Shown here piece by piece: positions 20,499 through 32,300 of a DNA stretch of 64,000 nt. Under the pieces are notes generated by a model, which worked only from the letters and a program-made list of their open reading frames with translations, ran no database searches and was not told where the DNA came from. Source of the stretch: Planococcus citri (Eukaryota > Arthropoda > Insecta > Hemiptera > Pseudococcidae); NCBI RefSeq assembly GCF_950023065.1, contig NC_088681.1, positions 6,014,001-6,078,000 of the forward strand, in the 5' to 3' direction. How positions within the stretch are numbered: the stretch's first letter is position 1; each line of letters begins with the position of its first letter. The position numbers and the translations under genes were made by a program.

Positions 20499-21564
20499 CT
20501 ACAGGAAAAAAAGATCATATCGCAAATGACACGTCGTTTTCTTTTGAATAATTGTGTTTTCAGCTCGTTATGCCCCATAAATATATCAAAAATAATGAAG
20601 TATACAGTGTGACACAAATGTAGTGCCCGATGCCCTTAATTTCTGTGGAAAGAGCTAGCGAGATGAATGAAGCGGAGTTGATTAGCGAAAAATGAAAGTC
20701 TCAACATTAGAATAATTGCACCTTCGCCCCCCCCCCACTCCAATGGAACAAATATTTTTTCAAAAGGGACATTCTAAGGAACAATTCAATGCAAAATTAG
20801 GTACCACGATAGCATGTTAAAATTAAAGCGCAGAGTGAATTTTCCGCAGCTCTGTAAAACCCTAAAAGTGGTCTGGAATATTCAATGGAAATGACTTGGA
20901 ACTTTAAGAAGAATCTTAAATAATACATTCCTACTCATGTCATTCGAAACTGGGCCATTCACCCCCCTCCAGATGTAACAAAAAATTTAGGGGTCCATAT
21001 TTATACCCATGCAAGAAATTGTCTAAGTTGATGAAAAATGAAAAAAAAATCATGGTCTCATTTTTGACACTTCAGACTTGTCTTCTCTGTTAATAACACT
21101 TTTCTCGACATTCTAAAAAAAATTGAATCAAAATTAGGTAAAAAAATTTAGGGGTCCATATTTATACTTACCCATGCAAAAAAGTGGCTCAGTTTATGAA
21201 AAATGAAAAAAATTATGAAAATCAGTTGTAGTAAAGACAAATATGAAAGTATATTTTGAAAGTAGTCATTGTAAGCTACTTACTTCACTAATAATTTTTT
21301 TTCCAAACTTTATATGAAGTTGACGAATTACCGAATGAAAAACTTGTAAAATTTTCCATTGGGAAGAAAATAATGCGCAAAAAAAACAATTGCTGATGAG
21401 AGACACCCAAGTATGCATGGATCCAAAATAAGTACTTGGATCATTGATACTACACTACTAGTATATATTTTTAGTACTCAGCATGACCTTAGCGCTAGTA
21501 GTTGTACACCAAACCAAGGGGGGGGCATATTTGTATCTGGGTCCATAATTGTACCTTCTCCTCT
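20499..21564. other. Conserved intron flank, then a repeat with GGGGTCCATATTTATAC
   Basis: 20,499-20,945 repeats the flank seen at 5.3-5.7 kb, with the AATTGCACC...CCCCC block. 20,980-21,170 holds two direct copies of AGGGGTCCATATTTATAC ~160 bp apart. No open frame is supported. Region boundaries as a mobile element are not defined. Confidence 0.45.
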
Positions 21565-22011
21565 AACATTTTGAAACCAGGTTCATATATTTAGCAATCA
21601 CGTTTTTGACAGTCACCTAAAAATTGGAGATAGAGAAGAAAGTTTGAACCATAGGTTGTAGAGTGTGAAAAATTGAACTGTTTTTGCTAATCAGATTTTG
21701 AAACCAGTTCATTAATTTACTGCAAGCCATCAAAAGTTACCTGGCTGCATTAATTAGCTATTTTCAAAATCCGTTGAGCAAAAATGGTTCAATTGTTCAC
21801 GCTCTACAACTTTTGAATTTGATTCAAGCTTTTTTCTCTATCTTCAATTTTTATGTGATTGTCAAAAACTAGTTGCTAAATGCGAACATAATAAACTGGT
21901 TCCAAAATGTGATTGAACACAATTGTGTAATTTTTCACACCCAACAACTTTTGTTTCAAGCTTTTTTCTCAATGCCAAATTTTTAGGTAATTTTCGATAA
22001 TGGGTTGCAAA
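21565..22011. repeat. Dispersed monomers of the 123-bp satellite family
   Basis: Matches 6,230-6,480 and 11,540-11,830: GAAACCAGTTCATTAATTT, CTCTACAACTTTTG, CAAGCTTTTTTCTC. Orientation varies between monomers. Confidence 0.7.
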
Positions 22012-22015
22012 TTAA

Positions 22016-22880
22016 CCCTTAAAGACCCCTGCTAATCCTGAGATGTTGTGTGAAAATGCTTTCAATTTCCTGAATTAGATCATCACAAGCATCACTCTAA
22101 CCCACAGTTCACCCCCCCCTCTCAGCCCCTTAAAGCCATCTTGTAAAAGAGGTACCGATTTTTTCAATTATCCTCAAAAACTGAGGAAGCAAAACCCCCA
22201 ATGAGGTCAATCATTGAACTGAATGATGAAGTATCATTAGATGTACTGAATGAGTGAAAGCATAATCCCAAAGAACACCCCGCGCCTTTTTGGGGGACAG
22301 ATTTTGAAAAAAGTTGGGATAAAATACAGGGACCCATGTTCCATTTTTGTATGAACATATTGATGGTAGAGCTTTCATAAAATGAAATCATGAACGGTGT
22401 GTGCAGGGTGAACTAAAACAATTTTTTGAAAATTTGGTACGCTTGTCTCAATAAAAACCTGAAAGAACAGAGCAAGCATACGCAGAGTAGGTACATAATA
22501 TGGAAATATTATCAAGTACGCTTAAAATGGTAGAAAAAAAAGTTGAAAGGAACACAAATGCCTTAAACAGACCAACACTTAGCAAATCTACAATCCACCA
22601 AGCAAATCCGTTTATCAATCCATGGATATTCTTTCTCGATATTTTTCACCAAATAGTTACATCTTGCAAAGGTTAGCAGTAGGATTGTTTTTCTACAGAT
22701 AGAATTAAGTATCTACTGCTGTGAAAAGCTTTACACAGTCAAATTGCAGCAGTCTGTTTAGCATTCATGAAGAGGTCACAACCTCTCCTCAATAATAGAT
22801 GGTGAAGTTCTACACTATGAAAATTGCATGAGCAGAAGTTGTTGTTTCCAATCATGAGAATGGATCTAGTTGATGACTAC
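22016..22880. mobile_element. Truncated copy of the piggyBac-like element (one arm)
   Basis: Begins CCCTTAAAGACCCCTGC right after TTAA (22012-22015), which breaks a GCAAATTAATGG satellite phrase. It follows the arm order seen from 12,721 on (CAATTTCCTGAATTAG, GAGGAAGCAAAACCCC, GGGACCCATG, ACGCAGAG, TTTTTCTACAGA). The opposite end is missing. Confidence 0.75.
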
Positions 22881-23171
22881 TAGATTCAGCCCTAGTGACA
22901 AAATATGAGAGCGTTTTCGCTAGCAACTTTTTAGGACCACTTCGCTATAGCGTTTTCGCTGGCGAATAGCGAATCCGCTCTACAAGGTATGCTATTCACT
23001 GTAGGGGGTAATGTGTAGCTGGAATAAGTAACCAAACAAAAGAAAAAGATTCCTTTTGTGACAAAACTACACCCACAATAACCAGAAATATGAATGTATA
23101 GGGTAGGCGCCTGGGTACTAGGTAGTATGTTGTGGTTGCACAGCAAAGTCATCATCTCCAACTAAAGAGTG
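22881..23171. other. Short stretch with repeated GCGTTTTCGCT words
   Basis: GCGTTTTCGCTAGC and GCGTTTTCGCTGGCG lie 50 bp apart, next to CGAATAGCGAATCCGC. Beyond these, nothing is recognised. GC content is higher than in the neighbouring repeats. Confidence 0.35.
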
Positions 23172-23362
23172 ATGGAACCAGTTTTCTTCTCTACTTTCTC
23201 TGGGATGTTTAGTTTGGTTCTTGCTGATCTCCTCCTACCCCGCGTATCTGGTACTGATGTAAGGGATACTTGTCAACTTCATTTACAGGAGTACACCACT
23301 GGTCCAGGTTTAGAAATTGGTATTAAATTAAGCATTATGGCAATCGATCCTCGTTCAGGGAG
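23172..23362 (+). CDS. Candidate first exon of an unrecognised gene
   Basis: From ATG 23172 a frame runs 63 codons and reaches AG|GTAATTTT, a plausible donor at 23363. The first ~25 residues are hydrophobic and could be a signal peptide (FSLVLADLLLP). The rest reads like ordinary protein (GPGLEIGIKLSIMAIDP) with mixed codon use, unlike the repeat-derived frames around it. An internal TTCATTTACAG could serve as an acceptor instead, giving a shorter internal exon. No downstream exon was found before the repeats at 23.9 kb, so it may be an isolated exon fragment carried by a repeat. No family is recognised. Confidence 0.3.
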
Positions 23363-24049
23363 GTAATTTTTTTTTGATCAATTTCGAGAAATTTATCCAC
23401 CCGAATATATGTATCTGTAGCCAATAATTTTTCTAATTTTTTGAGATGTGTTTGAACAGTATGTGATATGTTTATGACAGTGAAATATTTTTTTAAAAAA
23501 GAAATTGGTCATTTGTGAAACATTTCCAGAAAAAAGAAAAACATGCTGCGTTTCATGGGTTTCTGAAACTGAAAGTGCTTCACACTAAAAAAAAGATATG
23601 TACTTAATTGCATACCTAAGCACATATATCCACACAATTATTAAGAGGAAAAGACAAGCAATTTGGGGTACATAGTAGTCAAATTTTCAGGGGTTTTTGA
23701 GTCAAAAACAATCTTCAAATTTTAGTCCCAAAAAAGTGTAATAAATGGGCAACAGTTTCACTTGAAAATTAAAGGCACACACAATCCTCACAAAAAAAGG
23801 ACAGAGCTTTGAAATTCGCATTATCAGCTAATTCCTTGGATTTTTTGAGTCAGAAAACTGTATTTTAACCTTATTTTTATCCCAAATAGTGTTGTATCAA
23901 ATGTGATTATTTAAAATAATCGCAAAAAAATTAATCGACAAAAAAATAATTGCTGTCTGAATTAATCGTTCAAAAATAATCGATTATAATCGAATTTGGA
24001 ATAAATCATGCAAAAATACAACGTTTTTTCATATTTTGGACCCATTGAC
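23363..24049. other. AT-rich DNA with AATCGATTA words, no gene
   Basis: About 23,925-24,000 carries AAAATAATCG, TTAATCG and AATCGATTATAATCG, similar to the interior of the hAT MITE at 10,221-10,520. No ends or duplication are visible. The rest shows nothing. Confidence 0.4.
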
Positions 24050-24255
24050 CTTTTTGCGCTTGAGAGATGTATTCCCTTTTTTTTGCAGATCCAGTGATCG
24101 GACCATGGTCAGAATTTTCTTGATGTTTTGAGCATGGTGCTCGCACCTCTGCGTTATAACTACCCCCATATGACTTTCCTGAGGAAGAAATGGGGTCGAA
24201 TTTGGAGATCGGCTACATATCTTCGTCAGAACTTGGGCAGTTCTGGAGCCTCCAG
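24050..24255 (-). pseudogene. Second dead copy of the linker exon
   Basis: The minus strand matches the 19.09-19.32 kb copy (SPNS, CSKHQENS, GSAKK) but has frame-breaking changes (extra A in the AAAAAAA run after GSAKK) and stops matching at GTCAATGGGTCC, before the donor. The 5' end is again the CTGGAGGCTCCAG repeat. So both dead copies descend from one already damaged unit. Confidence 0.65.
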
Positions 24256-24546
24256 CAGATTTTGGGTGAACGGTTTCTTAATTAACTCTGATTAGATTTT
24301 GATAACTTCATTAATCGATATTTATACATTTTGAAAAAGAAAAAAAACGCCAAACATAAAATACCATCGTGTATTTTTTCCCATATGTATTTTGTAACAC
24401 AAGTATGGTGTCAATAAGGTATTTACGTGCCAATCACTAAGAATAAACTGAACTTAGGAAATCGGTCAAGTTCCAAGTCAAGTTTTTTTTCACAAACACA
24501 TTTGAATCTGAACATAATATTTAGTTATATTCTCGATTATTGATAT

Positions 24547-25338
24547 TTAAGTATAGGTACATTTAGATGATATGTGATGGGCTAGGTTGCGCTTATCGCG
24601 GAATTTGTTGCCGCAATGGGCACACTCTAAACGATTGCCCTCCACATGGAAATGTTCGTGCACGGTCCTACTATTACTATACTTGAATTGTTTGTTGCAT
24701 ATGCGACATTTGAAGGGTCTCTCTTCACTGTGCATCCGTTGGTGCCTAGTAAGATTAGTTTTTCAGGTAAAACTTTTGCTACACATTTGACAAGAAAACG
24801 GTTTCACATTGGAATGTATTCTCAAATGATCACTGAGAGAATGTTTATAGGCAAACTTTTTTCCGCAAATGGTGCACTCAAAACAAGCTCCTTTCACATG
24901 GACGCGTTCGTGCACCGATTTATGCGCACTGTGCTTGAATCCTGCATCACAAAAGCGGCATTTGTAGGGTTTCTCTTCACCATGCGTCCGTTGGTGCTTA
25001 GTAAGATAGACTTTTAGAGCAAAACTTTTGCTACACGTTTGGCACGAAAATGGTTTCACACCGGAATGTAGCCTGAGGTGTTGAATGAGATGGAATTTTT
25101 GGGATACCTTTTTTCCGCATTCAGTGCACTCAAAACAAGCTCCATCCTCATGCCTGCGTTCGTGCGCCACTTTACTGTCATTGTACTTGAATCGTGCGTC
25201 ACAAATGCCGCATTTGAAGCCTTTCTTTTCACTATGTGTCAATCCATGTTTAATCAATTTACTGTTAGTAGGAAACCGTTTGTCACAGATTCCGCAGCAA
25301 AACGGCTTCGAATGATCTTGTCGCATCTGTACCTTTAC
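24547..25338 (-). pseudogene. C2H2 zinc-finger terminal exon 4, interrupted by a TGA
   Basis: Phase-0 entry at TGTAG (25339-25340) with VKVQMR, then directly QDHSKPFCC, so finger 1 has been deleted. Six complete fingers follow and a seventh stops at TGA 24763-24765. The sister exon at 19.6 kb has CGA (Arg) there, so a C-to-T change at a CpG explains it. The frame stays open past the stop through the end of that finger, a KCRIC finger and the C2HC end (HISSKC). Either it makes a shortened protein with six fingers or it is a young pseudogene. Fingers 3-6 are nearly identical to exon 3. Gene A's last exon lies 3.8 kb upstream, making this its nearest partner. Confidence 0.75.
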
Positions 25339-25639
25339 CTACAGGGAAAAAAGATCATATTGCATATGACATGTCGTTTTCGGTTGAATAATTGTGTTGC
25401 CAATTAGTTATGTCTCATATACACGTATACCAAAAATAATGAAGTATACAGTGTGGCACAAAAGTTGTCCCCGATGCCTAATTTCTGTGGAGAAGAGTTC
25501 GCGAGATGAATGCAGCGGCGTTAATTAGCAAAAAATGAGGGCTTTCAAAAGTAAATTTGAAAATTTCAGGCTCATTGCTCAAGAAAAACCAGTTTGGTCG
25601 AAAAATTCAAACTGGTTTTTAATTGGTGCAATGTATTCT
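25339..25639. other. Conserved intron flank and dispersed repeat
   Basis: Same flank as at 20.5 kb (GACATGTCG, AATAATTGTGTTGCC, ACAGTGTGGCACAAA), followed by a partial AATGAGGGCTTTCAAAAG repeat that leads into the 123-bp array. Confidence 0.6.
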
Positions 25640-27600
25640 ATACAGCAAGGCGACAAAAACCTGTTATGAATTTTTGAAACTGGTTCGTTAATTTGCAACC
25701 AGTTATCAAAAAGTACCCGAAAATGGTATGTAGATAGAGAAAAAAGTCTGAAACAATAGTTATAGAGCACAAAGACTGTCTAATCACATCGTGAAACTGG
25801 TTCATTGGTTCGCATTGAGCAACCAGTTTTTGACAATCACCTAAAAATTTGTGATGGAGAAAAAAGCTCGAAACAAAAGTTGTGTAGTGTGAAAAATTGA
25901 ATTGTTTTCGCTGATCAGATTTTGAAACTGGTTCATCAATTTGCAACCAGTTTGTCAAAAGGCTTGGAACAAAATTTGCATGCAGTTATTGAAAATCACC
26001 CAAAAATTGAGGATGGAGAAAAAAGCTTGAAACAAAAGTTGTAGAGTGTGAAAAATTGAATTGTTTTCGCTGATCAGATTTTGAAACTGGTTCATCAATT
26101 TGCAACCAGTGATCAATAATCACCCAAACATTGGAGATGAGGAAATAGGCTTGGAACAAAAGTTGTAGATCGTGAAAAATCGAATTGTTTTTGCTGATCA
26201 GATTTTGAAACTGGTTCATCAATTCGCAACCAGTTATCAAAAATCACTCAATAATTGGAGATGGAGAAAAATGCTTGAAACAGAAGTTGTAGACCATGAA
26301 AAATTGAACTGTTTTTGCTGATCATATTTTGAAACCAGTTCATCAATTTGCAAACTGTTATTATTAATCACCCACAAAATGGAGATGGAGAAATAAGCTT
26401 GCAACAAAAGTTGTAAAGCGTGAAAAATTCAACTGTTTTTGCTGATCAGATTTTGAAACCGGTTCATCAATTTGCATCCAGTTATCGAAAATCACCCAAA
26501 AATTAGGGATGGAGAAAAATGCTTGAAACGAAAGTTTTAGACTATGAAAAATTGAACTGTTTTTGCTGATCAGATTTTGAAACTGGTTGATCAATTTGCA
26601 ACCAGTTCATCAATTTGCAACCTGTTATCGAAAATCTCCCAAAAATTCAGGATGGAGAAAAATGCTTGAAACAAAAGTTGTAGACTATGAAAATTAAACT
26701 GTTTTTGCTGATCATATTTTGAAACTGGTTGATCAATTTGCATCCAGTTATCAAAAATCACTCAAAAATTGGAGATGGAGAAATAAGCTTGGAACAAAAG
26801 TTGTATAGAGTGAAAAATTGAACTGTTTCTGTTGATCAGATTTTGAAACCAGTTCATTAATTTGCATTCAGTTATTGAAAATCACCGAAAAATTGAGAAT
26901 GGAGAAAAAAGCTTGGAACAAAAGTTTAGAGTGTGAAAAATTGAACTGTTTTTGCTGATCAGATTTTGAAACTGGTTCATCAATTTGCAACGTGTTATCA
27001 AAAATCTCCCAAAAATTTGGGATGGAGAAAAATGCTTGAAACAAAAGTTGTAGACCATGAACATTGAACTGTTTTTGCTGATCAGATTTTAAAACCGGTT
27101 CATCAATTTGCATCCAGTTATCAAAAATCACCCAAAAATTGGAGATGGAGAAATAAGCTTAGAACAAAAGTTGTATAGCTTGAAAAATTGAACTGTTTTT
27201 GCTGATCAGATTTTGAAACCGGTGAAAAATTGAACTGTTTTTGCTGATCAGATTTTGAAACCGGTTCATCAATTTGCAACCAGTTATCAAAAATCACCCA
27301 AAAATTGGGGATGGAGCAAAATGCTTGAAACTAAAGTTGTAGACTATGAAATATTGAACTGTTTTTGATGATCAGATTTTGAAACTGGTTGATCAATTTG
27401 CAACCAGTTCATCAATTTGCAACCTGTTATCGAAAATCTCCCAAAAATTCAGGATGGAGAAAAATGCTTGAAACAAAAGTTGTAGACCATGAACATTGAA
27501 CTGTTTTTGCTGATTAGATTTTAAAACCGGTTCATCAATTTGCATCCAGTTATCAAAAATCACCCAAAAATTGAGGATGGAGAAAAAAGCTTGGGACAAA
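25640..27600. repeat. Tandem array of ~123-bp units (about 15 copies)
   Basis: The unit contains TTGAAACTGGTTCATCAATT, GCAACCAGTTATC, GGAGATGGAGAAA, GCTTGAAACAAAAGTTG and TTTTTGCTGATCAG. Starts are spaced near 122-125 bp from about 25,920 to 27,520, with one short duplication near 27,220. As 123 is a multiple of three, long antisense frames with a 41-residue repeat stay open. Single units are scattered at 6.1-6.5, 11.5-11.8, 18.8 and 21.6-22.0 kb. Confidence 0.9.
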
Positions 27601-28196
27601 AGTTGTAGTGCGTGAACAATTACATATAATCAGATTAGTACCTATACATTGCGCTAATAAAAACCAGTTTGAATTTTTTGACTGAACCGGTTTATCAATT
27701 TGTGGAAACCGTGAGCATGATGGGCCTGGAATTCACAAGGTCGCTTTTGAAAGCCTTCATTTACTCAACGCCGCCTCATTCATTTCGCTAGCTCTTTCCA
27801 CTTGAAAATTAAAGCCACCGGGCACTACTTTTGTGTCATACTGTATACAGTGTGTGCAAAAATACTGAGTGTAATTACCCCCTTAAAAAGTTTCATGTTT
27901 AATACTTATTTAGGTTGGTCACAGTGAATAACAATGAAGATAGCACATGATTAATAGTTGGATTGGGGTAAAAACATACCACCAATCATACGCATTCAAG
28001 TTATTTCATATTGTTCGGTTTAAAAAATTTCGTGGAAGTCCTGTGCTGGAAAGCGAAATCTGCGATTTCGGCATCTTTTTTCTTTGCAATTTTGCACTAA
28101 ATTGTTCCTCAGTATGATCCCCTTCGAGAAAAAAGTTGTTTCAATGGATCAGGGGGAGGGGGGAGGTGCAATTATTCGTAATGTCATATGCCGGAC
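27601..28196. other. Dispersed repeat and truncated mariner-type MITE
   Basis: 27,640-27,850 is the reverse-strand repeat that also flanks other zinc-finger units. 27,851 to about 28,010 follows the mariner MITE of 28,199 (GTTTCATGTTTAATA, CACAGTGAATAACAATG, CCACCAATCATACGCAT) but lacks its right end. 28,010-28,196 is the AATTGCACC...CCCC dispersed family, reverse strand. Confidence 0.6.
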
Positions 28197-28198
28197 TA

Positions 28199-28416
28199 CA
28201 GGGTGCCCAGAAATATCGAGCACCCCTAAAAAAGTTTTCTACTAAAATACTTCGGTTGGTCACAGTGAATGATAATAATGATAGCACACGATTGGTTGTT
28301 GAACTGGAAAGATAACATTAAACATTCCACCAATCATATGCATCTATTTCACGTTCCCAGCCCATTTTTTTAATGAAAAACTTTCTTAGGGGTGCTCGAT
28401 ATTTCTGGGCACCCTG
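28199..28416. mobile_element. 218-bp mariner-type MITE, TA duplication
   Basis: The ends CAGGGTGCCCAGAAATATCG and CGATATTTCTGGGCACCCTG pair for ~31 bp, with TA on both sides (28197-28198, 28417-28418). Other copies are at 33,634, 37,459 and 42,684 (split). Confidence 0.88.
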
Positions 28417-29173
28417 TACCAGATGTAGGGTTCTGCTGAGCAGCTGAAAATTTGAAAAAGGTCTATTCTCCGATAAATTTGCGTTTTGAAATGTTTTCTG
28501 TCACAAATTTTTTCCCTAGAATAAGTACCTCAGCTAAAACATCGAAAGATACCTACCTAACGTCCTAATTATCGTTTCTAAAACTGAGAAAATATTTCGA
28601 AATACAACAGTGCCAATTTTTTTGGTAAATATTACCTATTTCAAAAAATTGAGATAAGCAGCTACATAAAAACTTATCAAATTCAAAAAATTTTCGGTTT
28701 TTACAAATTGTATAAGTAGGTAGCAATAATGGCCAAAAATTGGCATCACTGCGTTCTGAAATATTGACCTAAGTTGAAAAGTGATATTCGGTGTTTTCGC
28801 TCAACAAAATGTAAACACTATTTCAAAAGAAAAAGATTTGTAAAGTTCCATTATTCCAATTCCTCAGTAGAACCCTAAAAGTGGTCTGGAGACTATTCAA
28901 TGGAAATGGCTTGTATTATAGATTTATGGGGAATCTTAAATCTTAAAATAAGTACATAACTAACGTAACAAGCTATCTTTACACTTTTTTAACTCGACCA
29001 TTTTTCTTTTAAAAAAAAGGTTGGTAGGAGCTAGAGCGAAAAAAATCGTGGAAACGTCCCCTTTTCAAGGATCCATATTATACTAAAATTTTTTCCGATC
29101 AACTTTCGACCGAAATCCTCTTACATTTTTTTTTTTCACCATCTACCCTAATGTAGTACATTGACATACTAAC

Positions 29174-29331
29174 CTCCTTTGAAATATTGCCGGTGTTTTG
29201 CGTTGATTTTTTTACGCTTGGGAGATGTTTTGCCTTTTTTGCAGAGGGAGTAATCGCACCTTGGCTGGAATTTTCTTGATGTTTTGAGTATCCTGGATCT
29301 TCGTCAGAATATTCCAGTTTCGGAAGTGTTA
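29174..29331 (-). CDS. Gene A exon 6, linker exon (phase 1 to 0)
   Basis: Acceptor TTTTTCAG at 29332-29333 and donor GTTAGT below 29174. It encodes TLPKLEYSDED, KHQENSSQG and a Lys-rich tail. Compared with gene B exon 9 it has an in-frame 72-bp deletion after DED. The 158-bp length converts phase 1 into the phase 0 used by all zinc-finger exons. Confidence 0.75.
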
Positions 29332-32300
29332 CTGAAAAATAAAAATTGGAATTAAAAAGGAGGTAGGTGACTAATGGTAGGTAGTACATCTTCTTTGGAG
29401 AAATGAGAGAATCATTTATTTTTTATATAGTCGGGGAGCCCACTTGAGGATAAATTGCACCCCCCCCCCCCGTCGATCCTCCTAGCGGGACAACTTTTTT
29501 CTTGAAGGGAGAGTCCTAAGGAACATTTCTAGCTCTTGTACTCAAAAAAAAGTGGCCCTACTTACAAAATGGCGGCCATTTTGATTGACAGGTCAATCGA
29601 AATCGCAGATTTTGCGTTCAAACATAGGACTTGCACAAAATTTTTCAAACTGTACAAAGGTAGATCGAAAGATCAAGCACAAATTTATCACATGTCAAAA
29701 TTTCAAGTGCTAAAGTGCGTTTTTCGATCTTTGGTGAATTTTTGAAAATGAAATTTAGGCCAGAAATGAGGGAAAAAATCAAAATTTTACCAACTTGACC
29801 AAGAAAGCTGAAATTTGGGATACACCCTATTTTCGACATGCCAAATCGATTGGAAACGGTTTCAACCCGTTTTGAGCAGTTCTGGAGCCTCCAGCAGATT
29901 TTTGAAACTCGTAATTCCCACAACATTTCACCAAAATAGAGTTGGAAAGCTGAAATGTATTCTGCAAACTAATTTCAATACGCTACGAAGTCAACTGCAG
30001 GGGGATTTCAAGTCGTTTTGGAGCCTCCGGCGACATTTTGAAAATTCCTGGAGCCTCCATCAGATTTTTGAAATTTTAAATTTTCACAAAATTTCATCAA
30101 ATGAAGATGGAAAGCTGAAATTTACTCTACCCTCCAATTTTAACACCCTCTGAAGATGACTTCAGGTGGGTTCAAATCATTTTGGAGCCTTCAGCGCCTT
30201 TTTGAAAGTTCCTGGATCCTCCAGTAGATTTTTGAAATTTGAAATTCCCGCAACATTTTACCAAATGGAGTTGGCAATCTGAAATTTACTTTGCAAACTA
30301 ATTTCAATACGATATGAAGTCGACTACATGGTGGTTTTAAATGGTTTTGAAGCTTCCAGCTACTTCTTGGAAATTTCAATTTTCCAAAAAACACCTTAAG
30401 ACCTCTCAAAAAGTGGCCAGAGGCTCCAAAACGACTTGAAATCCACCAGCAGACGACTTCGTAGCGTATTGAAATTAGTTTGCAGAATACATTTCAGCTT
30501 TTCAACTCTATTTGGGTGAAATGTTGTGGGAATTTCGAGTTTCAAAAATCTGCTGGAGGCTTCAGAACTGCTCAAAACGGTTTGAAACAGTTTCCAATCG
30601 ATTTGGCATGTCGAAAATAGGGTGTATCCCAAATTTCAGCTTTCTTGGTCAATTTGGTAAAATTTTGATTTTTTCCCTCATTTTTGGCTTAAATTTGATT
30701 TTCAAAAATTCACCAAAAATCGAAAAACGCACTTTAGCACTTGAAATTTTGACATGTGATAAATTTGTGCTTGATCTTTCGATCTACCTTTGGACAGTTT
30801 GAAAAATTTCGTGCAAGTCCTATGTTTGAACGCAAAATCTGCGATTTCGACTGACCTGTCAATCAAAATGGCCAAGTAGGGCCACTTTTTTTTTGAGTAC
30901 AAGAGCTAGAAATGTTCCTTAGGACTCCCCCTTTAAGAAAAAAATTGTCCCGGAGGATCGCCGGGGGGGGGGTGCAATTTATTCTTAAGTGGGCTCCCCG
31001 ACTAATAGAATTTTGTTTACTCCTCAATTAAAAAATATTCGTACTTTTATACTCAGCATGTGAGTAGTCAAATTCAAAAAATAAAAAAGATACCGAAAAA
31101 TTAAATTAAAAACAAAACCGAATCACGCGATGTACTCTTACTTTACACTCAAGTTCACTATGTATCTCTATCTACCAACTAACCTTCTTCGAAATGTTGT
31201 TCAGGAGGTTCCTCTGCACTGCAAGGATCGCTATTCGAATTTTCTGAAAAAGACGTAGTCAAAGGGTTAAAAAAAAAAAAATACATGTAAAAGCCCAAAA
31301 GTGTGTTTCTTGTCATGAGATCATGATAATTCTGAATAAAATTTCTTACTCACCTTCTTCAGAAAATTGTTCAAGTTTTACCTCCACATTATGAAGGCCA
31401 TCCGTAGATACAAATGTTATTTCTTGAGGAGAATTTGTCGAATGTATGGAGTGATTATATTCGGCAACCTTTTTGTCAGGTTCATCGAGCACAACTAAAA
31501 GTACAAAAATACTGACATTTATCAACGCAGAATTGTTCATTCTTCTCTTATAGTATGGTATATGACAATAGGAATAATTGCCCCCCCCCCTTAGGACCAC
31601 AGGGCAGGGGTGTTAACCATTATTATTTTAATCAAGGTTACGGTTTACTCCAATTTTTTTGTTGACATTTTTTGGGGTTTGTTTCGGTTTTTGGTTACGG
31701 TTTTGGCTTTACTCACAAAAGTTTGGGTTTCGTTTTCAGTTACGGTTTTTAACGGTTTCACAAATTTAACAAACACAAAATACAATATGAATCATTAAGA
31801 ATCATAAATGACTAAAGAGAGTGGTTGATCTTACAGTTGAATCTTAGTAATAAAATATCAGAAATTATTTTACAATGATCAAAATTAAAAAATAAAATTG
31901 TAGATTTTCCTCGATTTCGAGTCTTGAAAGTCTAAAAAATGGCAAAAATATTAATGATCAAACAATGTTATTGAAAAATTGAAAACCCATAACCAAAATA
32001 AATGATACCTATCGATTTTCGGTTTCGGTTTCACTCTCACTGCATTCATTATGCTCTGTTTTGGTTTATTTAAAAAACCTATGAATTTCAGTTTCCGTTA
32101 CTGTTACAGTTTTATAATGGCTAAAATTACAGTTTTTGTTCAGGTTTCAATTACGTTTTTCAGTTATTTGCGGTTAAGGTCAACACCCCTGCCTGTGGGA
32201 CAATTTCTTCCTTAAAGGGGATGTCCTAAGGAACATTTTAAAGTAAACTTGTCAAAAAAAATTAGTCTTATTAACAAAATCGAAGCTATTTAGATTGACA

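Larger units (their letters stand above)
28720..31610. repeat. Segmental duplicate of 52,870-54,290
   Basis: Intron and exon blocks run in the same order in both places, including linker exon, acidic exons and introns (ATGACGTT-like blocks, GAAATATTGAC, CTTTGGAGAAATGA, ACTCAGCA(T/G)GTGAGTAG). The copy here has the 29,428-31,004 insertion and a deletion inside the linker exon. The copy at 53 kb has neither. The two blocks are parts of genes A and B. Confidence 0.85.

Noticed and set aside
25638..27599. Several 60-106-codon minus frames
   Set aside because: Products of a 123-bp tandem repeat; no splice or start context and no known domain.
25640..27600. Possible CRISPR-like array
   Set aside because: Unit divergence is spread along the whole 123 bp, with no repeat/spacer contrast, and the genome is eukaryotic.
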